A stretch of 64,000 bases of DNA from Halopseudomonas litoralis (lineage in GTDB: Bacteria > Pseudomonadota > Gammaproteobacteria > Pseudomonadales > Pseudomonadaceae). The notes under the pieces are model-generated. The model made no database searches and was not told the origin of the DNA. It worked only from the letters and a program-made list of their open reading frames with translations. Location of the stretch: the NCBI RefSeq assembly GCF_900105005.1, contig NZ_LT629748.1, positions 1,922,001 to 1,986,000 on the forward strand, given 5' to 3'. The position numbers and the translations under genes are program-made. Of this stretch, positions 35,417-45,570 are shown piece after piece (position 1 is the first letter of the stretch; each line of letters opens with the position of its first letter).

Positions 35417-35445
35417 TTGCACAATCGCTGCGATTACTCTATGTT
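35417..35445 (+). promoter_or_regulatory. Putative promoter of the AraC-family gene
   Basis: TTGCAC (35417-35422) and TATGTT (35440-35445) are spaced by 17 bp, about 52 bp upstream of the start codon. A TTGTG-N8-CACAA inverted repeat overlaps the -35 and could be an operator. The rest of the divergent 259-bp interval shows nothing else clear. Confidence 0.5.
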
Positions 35446-35496
35446 GTGTCTTAACGACAAGACTCGTTACAAATAAAAATAACAAGAGAAGCCAGC

Positions 35497-36549
35497 ATGA
35501 ACACGATACTTCCACCCCTTCCCTGTCCGCGTCTTCAAGAGCGAGCGTTGTGGGCCAAAGGCATCATCCAGACGCTGAGCCCTTATGGTAAACAGGCCCG
35601 CGATCTACCTGAAGACCTCCGTCTTTACAACTCAGCGGATGACATGAGTCTGGTACACGTCAGCCAGACCGACATGAACCGCCTCTGGCACGCTGCGGCT
35701 CACCTCAGTCGAGACGATTGTTTTGCATTGCGCATGGGCCAGGCCTTCACCAGCGCAACCTCGCAGTTGCTGGCGTTGGCGGCGCGCTCCAGCGAGACAG
35801 CCGAAGCCGGTATCCAACGCATAATACGTTTTGTACAAGTGTTCAGTACACAGGCGCAGCTGTATTCGGTTGAAGACGAGCATCACCTGACGGTGTACTT
35901 CGAGCCGAAAGGCGCCGCTCACCCCCTGCATATTGAAGCGCTGCTTTCACGTTGCATCGCCCTTTTGCGCGAGTTGGAAACGACTAACCTGCCGCTGATC
36001 ATGGAGGTGCGCCTGAGCGGCGACACCGAGAAACGACGCGAAGAGTGTGAGCAGATACTTGGCACCCGGGTGCGCACAGGCTGTAAGCGCGTCGCCGTTC
36101 GTCTCAACCGCCGCGCCCTGCAAGCTCCACTGCCAACCAGCGATGCCTTCCTGTTGAAGCGCCTGGACAGCTCTCTGGAAGACATGCTGGAGCACCTGCC
36201 CAACGTGGATTTTGCCGAACAGGTCAAACAGCGCATCCGCGTCCTGCTATCCGAACGGGAAGTATCCGAAGACCTGGTCGCCACCCCATTCAACGTCAGC
36301 CCCCGTCACCTGCGGCGCAAGCTCAGCGAAACCGGCACCACTTATGAAAAACTGCTCGATGAGGTGCGGATGGAGCTGGCAATCAAGCTGATCCAGGAAC
36401 ACCGCCTGAACCTGGGTCGCATTGCGTTCGAGCTGGGCTTTCTCGACCCGAGCAGCTTCACCCGCGCATTCCGTCGCTGGACCGGCATGAGCCCGACCGC
36501 CTTTCGCGAACAGAGTCAGGGTAAATCCGAAAGCTCGGCGCTACCCTAG
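35497..36549 (+). CDS. AraC-family transcriptional regulator
   Basis: A 350-residue regulator. Residues 20-210 resemble the arabinose-binding-like N-terminal domain of the OruR/ArgR-type group. The last about 100 residues contain two HTH motifs (FNVSPRHLRRKLSETGTTY and RIAFELGFLDPSSFTRAF), ending in the RRWTGMSPTAFRE signature. It is divergent from the DUF1302-DUF1329 pair, which is its likely target. The ligand is unknown; the partner genes suggest a lipid-like inducer. Confidence 0.9.
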   Translation: MNTILPPLPCPRLQERALWAKGIIQTLSPYGKQARDLPEDLRLYNSADDMSLVHVSQTDMNRLWHAAAHLSRDDCFALRMGQAFTSATSQLLALAARSSETAEAGIQRIIRFVQVFSTQAQLYSVEDEHHLTVYFEPKGAAHPLHIEALLSRCIALLRELETTNLPLIMEVRLSGDTEKRREECEQILGTRVRTGCKRVAVRLNRRALQAPLPTSDAFLLKRLDSSLEDMLEHLPNVDFAEQVKQRIRVLLSEREVSEDLVATPFNVSPRHLRRKLSETGTTYEKLLDEVRMELAIKLIQEHRLNLGRIAFELGFLDPSSFTRAFRRWTGMSPTAFREQSQGKSESSALP

Positions 36550-36588
36550 AAGTAGTAGTATCTCTGCATGGGAACTATCGGATGGTGC

Positions 36589-36619
36589 TGGGGAGCCTGC
36601 GGGCTAATCAGCTCCCCAG
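36589..36619. terminator. Hairpin at the 3' end of the polysaccharide operon
   Basis: CTGGGGAGC (36589-36597) pairs with GCTCCCCAG (36611-36619), overlapping the last codons of the dehydratase gene. There is no T-run on either side, so it may be a processing or stability hairpin rather than a full terminator. Confidence 0.4.
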
Positions 36620-38611
36620 TTTGTGATGCTGCTCATACAACAGATCAACGATGCCATTGCTCGGAGCATAGCCTTGCACAGTCGACAGCAAGGTCTCGCG
36701 GACCTGATTGTAGTCGTCGTCGCGCACGGCCTGGCGCAGCGCGTCGAGGACTGGCAGCAGTGCAGCCCAGGGCAGGTGGACCTCGTTGGCACGGTGGATC
36801 TTGCTGTGTGCGGTAGCTTCGGGGTTGTCGCCGATCAGCAGTTCTTCGTACAGCTTCTCGCCCGGGCGCAAGCCGCTGAAGGTAATACCGATATCACCAT
36901 TGGTATTGATCTCGTCACGCACCGTCAGGCCCGACAACATGATCATCTTGCGTGCCAGATCGACGATGGTCACCGGCTCGCCCATATCCAGTACGAAGAC
37001 ATCACCACCCTGCCCCATGGCGCCCGCCTGGATCACCAGCTGCGCGGCCTCGGGAATGGTCATGAAGTAACGGGTGATATCCGGATGCGTCACTGTCACC
37101 GGACCGCCACGGCGAATCTGTTCACGGAAGCGCGGAATCACCGAGCCGGACGAACCCAGCACATTACCGAAGCGCACCATGGTGAAGCGCGTGCGGTTCA
37201 CCTGACTCACCTGTGACTCCTCCCCCCACAGCCGCGGCGCCTGCTCCGTGCTCAGCGCCTGCAACACCAGCTCAGCCAGCCGCTTGGTAGAGCCCATCAC
37301 GTTGGTCGGGCGCACCGCCTTGTCGGTGGAGATCAACACAAAGTTTTCCACCTGACACCTGATTGCCGCCTGCGCGGTATTCAGCGTGCCGAACACATTA
37401 TTCATGATGCCTTCGGCAATATTGTGCTCGACCATGGGCACATGCTTATAAGCCGCGGCATGGTAGATGGTATTGATATCCCAGGCGCCGATGACATCCT
37501 GAAGCCGACCGAAATTGCGGATGGACCCCATAATCGGGACCAGCTGAATTTCAAGCTTGCGGCTGCGAATCCAACCTTCCAGCTCGCTGTGAATCTGATA
37601 CAGGGCAAATTCGCTATGCTCGAAAAGCACCAGCGTGGTCGGACCGGACTGCACGATCTGACGGCACAGCTCGCTGCCGATCGAACCTCCGGCCCCCGTC
37701 ACCATCACCGCCTGATCCTTGATGCAGCGCTGAAACAGAGATGGGTCCGGCGGCACTGGATCGCGACCCAGCAGGTCAGCGACGTCCACTTCCTGCAGAT
37801 CGTCCATTTTCACCTTGCCGCTGGCCAGATCCATGATGCCGGGGATGGTACGCACGTGCACGCCGTGGCCCTGCAGCATGGCGAGGATTTCCTGACGCCG
37901 TGAGCGAGTGGCCGAGGGCAATGCCAGCAGCAGTTCCGCCGCCCCGGTTTCAGCGATCATGCTGCCGACCTCTTCACCGGAATAGACGCGCAAGCCAGCA
38001 ATGGTGCGCCCCACCAAACGCGGATCATCATCGACAAAGGCCACCGCCTTGTACAACCGCCCAACCTTCAGCGACGCCAGCAGTTGCGTACCTGCCGCAC
38101 CCGCACCGTAAATAGCCACCGGCTGACCACCCGGTTCGCCCTCGCGAGCGGCATGCAGACTGGGTAGACCGGCCGTCAGCCAGTCACCCATGAAATACTC
38201 ACGCGCCAGCAGGCGCAACCCGCCGATCAGAATCAGGCTCAGCGCCCAATAGGAAAAATACACCGAGCGCGGAAACATTACCTCCCAGCCGAGATCCTTG
38301 GCTACCAGCAATATGAAGGCGAACGCCAGAAAGCCCAGCGTCACCGCCTTGGCAATGCAATACAGGGCCACGTTACCGAAATGTCGCATCACCGCACGGT
38401 ACATGCCCATCCGCACATACAGCGGCACCGCCAGCAGCGGCGCCAGCAGAAACAGGAAGCCCTGGCCATTCTCCGGCCACAGCCAACCCTCATCGCTCAG
38501 CCGCAGAAACAACGCCAGCCACAGGGCCAGCGACAGCAGAATCACGTCCGCCACGATCTGAATGGAACGCTTCTGGTTATGGTTCAGTTCGATCAATCGT
38601 TCTTTTAACAC
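36608..38611 (-). CDS. UDP-HexNAc 4,6-dehydratase, PglF/WbpM/CapD type
   Basis: A membrane-bound dehydratase of about 667 residues. Four or five N-terminal membrane helices are followed by a CoA-binding-like Rossmann domain (IYGAGAAGTQLLASL) and a catalytic SDR domain (VTGAGGSIGSELCRQI, HAAAYKHVPMVE, STDKAVRPTNVMG). Family members convert UDP-GlcNAc to UDP-4-keto-6-deoxy-HexNAc, the first step towards bacillosamine, QuiNAc or FucNAc. All candidate starts are GTG; the one at 38611 has GGAG five bases before it. The aminotransferase and acetyltransferase that could use its product lie about 22 kb away at 60.3-62.1 kb. Confidence 0.9.
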   Translation of the reverse strand: MLKERLIELNHNQKRSIQIVADVILLSLALWLALFLRLSDEGWLWPENGQGFLFLLAPLLAVPLYVRMGMYRAVMRHFGNVALYCIAKAVTLGFLAFAFILLVAKDLGWEVMFPRSVYFSYWALSLILIGGLRLLAREYFMGDWLTAGLPSLHAAREGEPGGQPVAIYGAGAAGTQLLASLKVGRLYKAVAFVDDDPRLVGRTIAGLRVYSGEEVGSMIAETGAAELLLALPSATRSRRQEILAMLQGHGVHVRTIPGIMDLASGKVKMDDLQEVDVADLLGRDPVPPDPSLFQRCIKDQAVMVTGAGGSIGSELCRQIVQSGPTTLVLFEHSEFALYQIHSELEGWIRSRKLEIQLVPIMGSIRNFGRLQDVIGAWDINTIYHAAAYKHVPMVEHNIAEGIMNNVFGTLNTAQAAIRCQVENFVLISTDKAVRPTNVMGSTKRLAELVLQALSTEQAPRLWGEESQVSQVNRTRFTMVRFGNVLGSSGSVIPRFREQIRRGGPVTVTHPDITRYFMTIPEAAQLVIQAGAMGQGGDVFVLDMGEPVTIVDLARKMIMLSGLTVRDEINTNGDIGITFSGLRPGEKLYEELLIGDNPEATAHSKIHRANEVHLPWAALLPVLDALRQAVRDDDYNQVRETLLSTVQGYAPSNGIVDLLYEQHHKLGS

Positions 38612-38704
38612 AGACACTCCAGCCCTCTGATGAGGAGACACAGGCACTTCACCCTGAATGCGACATCAGGATGTTACAAGATGTTCAAGCTTAATGGGAG
38701 CAGA

Positions 38705-39721
38705 TTACTGATAGCCTTCCGGATTGTTGGACTGCCAACGCCAGGCATCGGCACACATGGCCTCCAACCCCAGGCTCGCCTGCCAGCCAAGCTCATCCGC
38801 CGCCAGAGCCGGATCGGCATAGCAGCTGGCAACATCGCCGGGACGGCGCCCCGTCAGCGTATAGGGCAACTCCCGACCGCAGGCCCGCTCGAATGCGTGC
38901 AGCATATCCAGCACCGAATAACCCTTGCCCGTGCCCAGGTTGAACGCCTTGATACCCAGCCTGCGCTCCAGCCATTGCAGCGCTTTCACGTGTCCTTCGG
39001 CCAGATCCATCACATGGATGTAATCACGCACCCCGGTGCCGTCCGGCGTGGAGTAGTCGCTGCCGTATACGCTCAACTGCTCGCGACGGCCGACCGCCAC
39101 CTGAGCGATATAAGGCATGAGATTATTCGGAATATCCGCCGGATCTTCACCGATACGGCCGCTGGTATGCGCGCCCACCGGATTGAAATAGCGCAGCAGC
39201 GCCACGTTCCAGCTGGCGTCGGATACATGCAAGTCCCCCAGCATTTCCTCGATCATCAGCTTGGAACGGCCATAGGGATTGGTCGCGCTGGTCGGGAAAT
39301 CTTCGCAAATCGGCAGCGAGGCCGGGTCGCCATACACCGTAGCGGAAGAACTGAACACCATGTTCTTCACGCCGGCACGCTGCATGGCCTGGCACAGCAC
39401 CACAGTGCCGCTGACATTGTTGTGGTAGTAACGCAGCGGCTGGGCCACCGACTCCCCCACCGCCTTCAAACCGGCAAAATGAATCACCGCATCAATGGAA
39501 TGCTGCGCGAACAATGCATCGAGCAAGGTCGCATCGTTGATGTCGCCCTCGATCAGAATCACCGCGTGGCGAGCGATATCTTCAACCCGCCGCACAGCTT
39601 CCCGGCAACTGTTGCTGAAATTGTCCAGCACCACCACCTTGTATCCAGACTCCAGCAGTCTGATGCAGGTGTGTGAGCCGATATAGCCCGCCCCACCTGT
39701 CACCAAAATAGTTCTACTCAT
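38705..39721 (-). CDS. galE: UDP-glucose 4-epimerase
   Basis: Interconverts UDP-glucose and UDP-galactose (possibly also the N-acetyl forms) with tightly bound NAD. It is 338 residues. The Rossmann motif TGGAGYIGSH, the FSSSATVYG segment with the catalytic Ser, and YGRSK with Tyr and Lys are present. It is 14 bp downstream of the phosphohexomutase gene. Confidence 0.96.
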   Translation of the reverse strand: MSRTILVTGGAGYIGSHTCIRLLESGYKVVVLDNFSNSCREAVRRVEDIARHAVILIEGDINDATLLDALFAQHSIDAVIHFAGLKAVGESVAQPLRYYHNNVSGTVVLCQAMQRAGVKNMVFSSSATVYGDPASLPICEDFPTSATNPYGRSKLMIEEMLGDLHVSDASWNVALLRYFNPVGAHTSGRIGEDPADIPNNLMPYIAQVAVGRREQLSVYGSDYSTPDGTGVRDYIHVMDLAEGHVKALQWLERRLGIKAFNLGTGKGYSVLDMLHAFERACGRELPYTLTGRRPGDVASCYADPALAADELGWQASLGLEAMCADAWRWQSNNPEGYQ

Positions 39722-39735
39722 GCTTCTTTCCTTGA

Positions 39736-41130
39736 TCAGATAGCGCCTATGGCCTTCAGCAACCTGTCCGTTTCCTGCTGCATCAGCGCCTGGTCGCCTC
39801 GACTTTCCACGTTCAGACGTATTACCGGCTCGGTATTGGAGGCGCGCAGATTGAAACGCCAGTCGGCGAAACAGACACTCAGGCCGTCAGTGTAATCCAC
39901 ATCGAGCGCATCGGGCGCGTATTGGTCTTCTATTGTCTTGATCACTGCCGAGGCATCGCTGACGGTCAGGTTGATCTCGCCAGACGAGGGATAGGCAGCA
40001 ATGCGCTCCCCAACCAGCTCGGACAGCGGCTTGCCCTTACGGCAAATCAGCTCGGCCACCAGCAGCCAGGGGATCATGCCGCTGTCGCAGTAAGCGAAAT
40101 CGCGGAAGTAATGGTGCGCACTCATCTCGCCACCATAGGCCGCGTCCTCAGCACGCATACGCTCCTTGATGAATGCGTGCCCCGCCTTGGTCTGCACCGC
40201 CACACCGCCGTTCTGCTCGACCTGCTCCACGGTATTCCAGACCAGACGCGGATCGTGAATGATACGCGCACCCGGCTCCTTCTGCAGAAAGGCTTCGGCC
40301 AGCAGACCGACAATGTAATAGCCTTCGACAAAACGGCCCTGCTCATCGAACAGGAAGCAGCGGTCGAAGTCGCCATCCCAGGCGATACCCATATCGGCGC
40401 CGTATTCCAGCACCGCATCGCGGGTCACACCGCGGTTCTCGGTCAGCAGCGGATTGGGGATACCGTTGGGGAAGCTGCCGTCAGGCTCGTGGCAGATCTT
40501 GACCATCTCCACCGGCATATGCAGCTCGGCGAAAGCCTGTTCCAGCGCATCCACCACCGGACCGGCAGCACCGTTACCGGCGTTGACCACCAATCGCAGG
40601 GGCGTGAAGGCCGCCGGATCAATGTAGCCCAGCAGGTGTTCGATATAGTCTGCGCGGATGTCGACCAGCTCAAGGCTGCCACGATCCTCATCCGCCACTG
40701 TCGGGTCGCGCCCGTCCACCAACTCGTATTCATTGGCCTCGGCCAAAGCGCGAATGTCCGCCAGGCCGGTGTCTGCTGAAATCGGTCGCGAGCCTTCGCG
40801 TACCAGTTTGAAACCGTTGTAATCGATCGGGTTATGCGACGCCGTTACCTCGATACCGCCGTCGACGCCCAGATGGAAGGTGGCGAAATACACCTCTTCC
40901 GTGCCGGCCATACCCAGGTCCAGCACATCCACCCCTTCGTCCCGCAGCCCATTGGCCAGTGCCGCCTTCAACACCGAAGAGGTCTCGCGCACATCACCGC
41001 CCAGCACCACACGCCTGGGCTTGAGCCACTGCGCAAAACCACGGGCAATACGATAGGCAATACCCTCATCCAACTGAGAACCCAACTGCCCACGGATGTC
41101 ATAAGCTTTGAAACACGTGATCTGCGACAT
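39736..41130 (-). CDS. Phosphomannomutase/phosphoglucomutase, CpsG/ManB type
   Basis: An alpha-D-phosphohexomutase of 464 residues. It has the KAYDIRG start, the phosphoserine loop [11 protein letters not shown], the Mg-binding DGDFDRC and the C-terminal [10 protein letters not shown] phosphate-binding loop. The sequence is of the enteric CpsG/ManB kind rather than Pseudomonas AlgC. It supplies mannose-1-phosphate or glucose-1-phosphate for nucleotide sugars. It is flanked by galE and pgi in one direction. Confidence 0.93.
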   Translation of the reverse strand: MSQITCFKAYDIRGQLGSQLDEGIAYRIARGFAQWLKPRRVVLGGDVRETSSVLKAALANGLRDEGVDVLDLGMAGTEEVYFATFHLGVDGGIEVTASHNPIDYNGFKLVREGSRPISADTGLADIRALAEANEYELVDGRDPTVADEDRGSLELVDIRADYIEHLLGYIDPAAFTPLRLVVNAGNGAAGPVVDALEQAFAELHMPVEMVKICHEPDGSFPNGIPNPLLTENRGVTRDAVLEYGADMGIAWDGDFDRCFLFDEQGRFVEGYYIVGLLAEAFLQKEPGARIIHDPRLVWNTVEQVEQNGGVAVQTKAGHAFIKERMRAEDAAYGGEMSAHHYFRDFAYCDSGMIPWLLVAELICRKGKPLSELVGERIAAYPSSGEINLTVSDASAVIKTIEDQYAPDALDVDYTDGLSVCFADWRFNLRASNTEPVIRLNVESRGDQALMQQETDRLLKAIGAI

Positions 41131-41204
41131 GAATAATCAATTCCTGAGTAAACTCAAAACCTCGTCGTCGAGCAGCGCTCGACAACCCGATAACCCCGGG
41201 CGCC

Positions 41205-42818
41205 CTACCCCAAAATCCGCCGCAACAAGCCCGCCGTCGACGAATCCACACCCTCCAGATCCTCACGCTCGCCGCGAATCCGCGCCAGGGTATCCACCGC
41301 CAGCCGCTTACCCATTTCCACGCCCCATTGATCAAACGGGTTGATCCTCCAGATCACCGACTGCACAAATACCTTATGCTCATACATCGCAATCAGCGCA
41401 CCCAGGCTATAGGGTGTCAACTCATCCAGCAGCAATGTCGAACTCGGCTGGTTGCCACGGTAGCGCTTGTACGCCGGCATGCTCTCCGGATCTTTCAGTG
41501 CCGCATCACCCAGCGCCAGCAACCGAGACTGGGCCAGACAGTTTGCCAGTGCCAACTCATGCTGTGAGGCGAGTTCTTCCATCGGTTGATCATGGGCTTC
41601 GTGGTAGCGCCTGGCCGGCATGATGAAATCACAGGTCACCGCCTCGGTGCCCTGGTGCAGCAGTTGATAGAACGCATGCTGAGCATTGGGTCCCACATCG
41701 CCCCAGATGATCGGACAAGTGTTACGTTCCACGGGTTCACCATCACGCGTCACACTCTTGCCGTTGGACTCCATCTCCAACTGCTCAAAATACATCGGCA
41801 AATGCTTCAACCGCCCGTCATAGGGCAGAATCGCCTGGGCGTTGATGCCCAGCACGTTGGTATTCCAGACCCCGATCATCGCCATCAATACCGGCAGATT
41901 GCATTCCCACGGCGCCGATTTGAAATGCTCGTCCATAAGATGCGCGCCCGCCAGCATCTGCCGAAAGCCACCCATACCCACCGTCAGCGCGATCGGCAAA
42001 CCAATCGCCGACCACAGTGAATACCGCCCGCCGACCCAGTCCCAGATCTGCAGTTGGTTCTCTTCGCTGATGCCCCACTCGGTCATCTTCGCCGCCGCGG
42101 AAGACACTCCGAGAAAATGACAATGCAGCACCGCACTCTTGTCACCGAGTGTGCGCTGCAACCAATGCCGTGCGGTTTCCGCGTTGCTCAGCGTATCGAT
42201 GGTGGTGAAGGACTTTGAGGATATGATGAACAGGGTCGAATGGGGATTCAGTTCACGCAGCAATTGCGACAACTGGCTGCCATCCATGGTTGAGGCAAAA
42301 TGCACCGTCAAGCGGGACGAAGTCGGCACCGCGCTATCGCACAGCGCATCGCTGATCATCAGCGGACCAAGATCCGAGCCGCCGACGCCAATGTTGACCA
42401 CATCCGTTACTACCTCGCCGGTCACGCCACGCCACTGACCGGCGTGGAGCTTACTGACCACGTGCTCCATGCGGCTCAGTTGCTCATGCACCTGGGCAGT
42501 GATATTTTCTTCACCCACCACGCATTCAGCATCCGCCGGCAAACGCAGCGCCCAATGCATGGCGGGGCGGCCCTCGGTGCAGTTGACCTGCTCGCCGGAA
42601 AATAACCGGTCGATCCAGTCATTCAGCTTGCTCTCACGCGCCAGGCCGAAGAGTTCAGACAGCGTCTGTTCGCTCAGCCGCTGCTTGGAATAATCAAATA
42701 ACACAGGCCCGCATTCACAATGCAGGCTCTCAAAACGTTGCGGGTCTGCCGCAAACAACTGCGCCAAATGCTGTTCCTGCATGGTATCGGCGTGGTCCGC
42801 CAGAATGCGCCAGCTCAT
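41205..42818 (-). CDS. pgi: Glucose-6-phosphate isomerase
   Basis: Interconverts glucose-6-phosphate and fructose-6-phosphate. It is 537 residues, near the usual 550. Signature segments are [43 protein letters not shown] and the C-terminal [13 protein letters not shown]. It provides the sugar-phosphate branch point next to phosphohexomutase, GalU and GalE. A small hairpin (GTCGAGC/GCTCGAC) at 41167-41183 lies downstream. Confidence 0.97.
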   Translation of the reverse strand: MSWRILADHADTMQEQHLAQLFAADPQRFESLHCECGPVLFDYSKQRLSEQTLSELFGLARESKLNDWIDRLFSGEQVNCTEGRPAMHWALRLPADAECVVGEENITAQVHEQLSRMEHVVSKLHAGQWRGVTGEVVTDVVNIGVGGSDLGPLMISDALCDSAVPTSSRLTVHFASTMDGSQLSQLLRELNPHSTLFIISSKSFTTIDTLSNAETARHWLQRTLGDKSAVLHCHFLGVSSAAAKMTEWGISEENQLQIWDWVGGRYSLWSAIGLPIALTVGMGGFRQMLAGAHLMDEHFKSAPWECNLPVLMAMIGVWNTNVLGINAQAILPYDGRLKHLPMYFEQLEMESNGKSVTRDGEPVERNTCPIIWGDVGPNAQHAFYQLLHQGTEAVTCDFIMPARRYHEAHDQPMEELASQHELALANCLAQSRLLALGDAALKDPESMPAYKRYRGNQPSSTLLLDELTPYSLGALIAMYEHKVFVQSVIWRINPFDQWGVEMGKRLAVDTLARIRGEREDLEGVDSSTAGLLRRILG

Positions 42819-42885
42819 AATTCGCCTCTCATTAATCGTCTCTCACACTCTGATGAGCGTTCCCACCCCACCGCCTCCTCCGATC

Positions 42886-42933
42886 GTTCCAACGCTCCGC
42901 GTGGGAATGCATGCCGGGACGCTCTGCGTCCCA
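42886..42933. repeat. REP-like palindromic repeat, copy A
   Basis: Two adjacent hairpins: an imperfect TTCCaACGC/GCGTgGGAA stem and a perfect GGGACGC-TCT-GCGTCCC. The same pair occurs in related form at 50,589, 51,170 and 60,132. It sits between pgi and the dehydrogenase homologue. Confidence 0.85.
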
Positions 42934-42979
42934 TCCCACCGCCTGCAGGCTACTAGCTTTGGGCGTCCTACTCAGATCA

Positions 42980-44275
42980 TCACCGCCGCCCGATACCGTA
43001 ATAAACAAACCCGCGTCCCTTCATGAACGCCGGATCCCACACATTCCGCCCATCCAGAACCAACGGCACCGCCATCTCCGCCTTCAAACGCGCAAAATCC
43101 GGGCTCCAGTACGACTTCCACTCCGTCACCAGCATCAACGCATCCGCGCCCGCTGCCGCAGCGTAAGGATCATCATGCAGCACCAGGTCATCCCGCTCGC
43201 CGGCCCACTCAGCCAGCGCCGGCAGCGCTCGTGGATCATGCACATGCACCTGCACGCCCTGGGCCCACAGCGCCTCGATCAGCTTCAGCGCAGGAGCATG
43301 ATCAATACGTGCCGACTCCGGTTTGAACGCCACGCCCCAGAGCGCCACCTTGCGCCCCTCCAACTGCGTATCGAAGTGCTGCCACAACTTGCGGAACAGC
43401 GTCTCCTTCTGGCGCTCGTTGATCTGCAGCACCTCTTCCAGCAACTGCGCCTGCAAACCACTGTGATGCAGCGTACTGGCCAGACTCATCACATCGCGGG
43501 AAAAACTCAGACCACCAAAACCACACCCAGGATACAGATAAGCCTCACCGATCCGCGTATCCGCCCCCATACCCTGGCGCACGCGCTCGATATCCACATC
43601 CAGACTATCGGCCAGATTGGCCATGTCATTCATATAACTCAGGCGGGTAGCCAACATGCCGTTGATGGCCAGCTTGGTGAATTCAGCCTCACGCGGGCGC
43701 ATCTGCATGATGCCGTCACGACGGCGATTGAAGGGCCGCAGCAACTCCGCCACCAATCGGCTGGCCCAGGGCATATCCGCCCCCACCAACCAGTGAGTCG
43801 GACGAGTGAAGCCCGACAGCGCAGCCCCCTCAGTCAACAGATCCGGCACACTGACCACCGCCCCGAAGCGCGAATCCGCACCCGGTCGATTCAACAGCCC
43901 GCGCTGCAAAGCCTCGGTAGTGCCCACCGGAAAGGTCGACTGGTTGACCACCAGAAACTCCGGATCAATATTCGCCGGCAGGCTATCCATCAACTGGTGC
44001 GCAAACTCCAACGCATCGGGAGCCAGCGCCAACCACAACACCGTACACTGCGAATCAGGCAGCACACTCAGGGGCGCCACGACCAACCGCCCGGCACGCT
44101 TCTGCTCCAGCATCAAGGCTGCCAGACCAGGCTCGCGAAGCGAAAAGTCATCATTGTCCAGCTTGTTCGCAACCGAATCAGCGGACACGTGCAAGGTCAC
44201 CTGATGCCCGGTCGAGGCCATCGCCGCCGCACTCACCAGCGCACACAAGGTATCGCCATACACTTCAAGGAACAT
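42980..44275 (-). CDS. Degenerate UDP-glucose/GDP-mannose dehydrogenase homologue
   Basis: A 431-residue homologue of UDP-sugar dehydrogenases, aligned along its whole length (FPVGTTEAL, KLAINGMLATRLSYMNDMANLAD, GVAFKPESARIDHAP, VTEWKSYW, DGRNVWDP). Key positions are changed. The NAD loop normally reading GxGYVG is YGDTLCAL. The GGSCFPKD loop is GGLSFSRD, with Ser257 in place of the catalytic Cys and a Cys displaced to residue 251. The NPEFLxEG acid region reads VPDLLTEG. The frame is intact and gene position (9 nt after galU) is normal, so it is probably expressed. It looks like a catalytically altered or inactive member. Confidence 0.88.
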   Translation of the reverse strand: MFLEVYGDTLCALVSAAAMASTGHQVTLHVSADSVANKLDNDDFSLREPGLAALMLEQKRAGRLVVAPLSVLPDSQCTVLWLALAPDALEFAHQLMDSLPANIDPEFLVVNQSTFPVGTTEALQRGLLNRPGADSRFGAVVSVPDLLTEGAALSGFTRPTHWLVGADMPWASRLVAELLRPFNRRRDGIMQMRPREAEFTKLAINGMLATRLSYMNDMANLADSLDVDIERVRQGMGADTRIGEAYLYPGCGFGGLSFSRDVMSLASTLHHSGLQAQLLEEVLQINERQKETLFRKLWQHFDTQLEGRKVALWGVAFKPESARIDHAPALKLIEALWAQGVQVHVHDPRALPALAEWAGERDDLVLHDDPYAAAAGADALMLVTEWKSYWSPDFARLKAEMAVPLVLDGRNVWDPAFMKGRGFVYYGIGRR

Positions 44276-44284
44276 GATCAATCC

Positions 44285-45166
44285 TCAGCCCTGATAGCGC
44301 GTCAACAACGCACGGAAGTCCGCACCCAGCTGCGGATGCTGCAGACCATAGGCCAGCGTCGCTTCCAGATAGCCCAGCTTGCTGCCGCAGTCATAGGAGC
44401 GCCCTGCGATGTGCCAGGCTTCTACGCCCTCGTTCTTCATCAACTCGGCAATCGCATCGGTCAACTGGATCTCGCCACCGGCACCCGGCGCCGTATTGGC
44501 CAGCAGATCAAAAATACCCGCGGGCAACACATAACGCCCGACAATCGCCAGGTTCGACGGTGCTTCATCACGCGGCGGCTTCTCTACCACGCGCGTCATG
44601 CGAGCATGCCCCGCCGGCTGCAGATCAGCACCGTTCAGGTCGACCACACCATATTGGTGCACCAACTCATTGGGCACCGGCTCGACCATGATCTGCGCCT
44701 GGCCGGTCTCGGCAAAGCGCTGGGTCATCAAACCCAGATCAACAGCTCCACCGGCCTGCTCCACCAACACATCCGGCAGCATCACCGCAAAAGGCGCATC
44801 GCCGACCACTGGCCGCGCGCAGTACACCGCGTGTCCCAGCCCCAGCGCTCGGCCCTGGCGTACCGCGGTCACCTTCAGCTGAGGCGGCGCGATATCACGC
44901 AGCACCTGCAGCAGCTCATGCTTGCCGCGCCGTTCCAGTTCCGCCTCCAGTTCATAATTCACATCAAAGTGGTCCTCGATGGCCTTCTTGCTGGAATGCG
45001 TCACCAACACAATTTCATTGATCCCTGCGGCCAGCGCCTCTTCCACAACATATTGGATCACCGGCTTGTCCACCACCGTGACCATCTCCTTGGGAATCGC
45101 CTTACTGGCAGGCAGAAAACGTGTACCCAACCCGGCAACTGGCAAAACGGCTTTAGTGACCTTCAC
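44285..45166 (-). CDS. galU: UTP-glucose-1-phosphate uridylyltransferase
   Basis: Makes UDP-glucose from UTP and glucose-1-phosphate. It is 293 residues from the GTG at 45166. The nucleotide loop GLGTRFLPASKAIPKEM, the VDKPVIQYVVEEA segment and the LPDVLV metal site are present. GGAG lies five bases before this GTG, so I prefer it over the longer frame opening at 45229. It is followed by the dehydrogenase homologue. Confidence 0.95.
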   Translation of the reverse strand: MKVTKAVLPVAGLGTRFLPASKAIPKEMVTVVDKPVIQYVVEEALAAGINEIVLVTHSSKKAIEDHFDVNYELEAELERRGKHELLQVLRDIAPPQLKVTAVRQGRALGLGHAVYCARPVVGDAPFAVMLPDVLVEQAGGAVDLGLMTQRFAETGQAQIMVEPVPNELVHQYGVVDLNGADLQPAGHARMTRVVEKPPRDEAPSNLAIVGRYVLPAGIFDLLANTAPGAGGEIQLTDAIAELMKNEGVEAWHIAGRSYDCGSKLGYLEATLAYGLQHPQLGADFRALLTRYQG

Positions 45167-45255
45167 GGTAACTCCTGAATATTTAACGAATTTCAGAATT
45201 TGAGAAAGCGCAGCGGGGAAAGAGTTCATAGAAAGTCGTGCGCCGAGCTCTACTC

Positions 45256-45570
45256 TTACGTCTGACTATAAAAAGGCACCCCTACCCTTTCGATATGTTC
45301 AACAAGGGATGCATTATCAATCAGGTGCAGCAACGATAAGTCAACCGACCATGGCAGCAGCAGGTCGTCGATCTGGTTTTCAATAGCCAATAACGCCGAC
45401 AGATCCAGCGTTTTCCCCTGTATCGTCAGATCAATATCCGAACCAGGTCGAAAATTTCCCTTTGCACGAGACCCGTATAAAACCACCGCCTCAATCTGCG
45501 GCCATTGACTGAAAAGCTCACAGAGCCGTTCCACGGCATATGCGGGTAGGCCATACAACTTCGATGTCAT
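45256..45570 (-). CDS. MNT-type nucleotidyltransferase (MntA-like)
   Basis: A 104-residue minimal nucleotidyltransferase with the GSRAKGN...GSDIDLTI motif and a third acidic position in WSVDLSLL. In MNT/HEPN toxin-antitoxin systems the MNT partner neutralises the HEPN RNase, in studied cases by AMPylating it. It overlaps the HEPN gene by ATGA. Confidence 0.88.
   Translation of the reverse strand: MTSKLYGLPAYAVERLCELFSQWPQIEAVVLYGSRAKGNFRPGSDIDLTIQGKTLDLSALLAIENQIDDLLLPWSVDLSLLHLIDNASLVEHIERVGVPFYSQT

Noticed and set aside
42911..45178. 755-codon open frame on the plus strand
   Set aside because: It lies antisense to galU and the dehydrogenase homologue, whose proteins have clear family motifs. 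The predicted sequence is His/Arg/Gln-rich with no domain pattern, as expected for GC-rich antisense frames.
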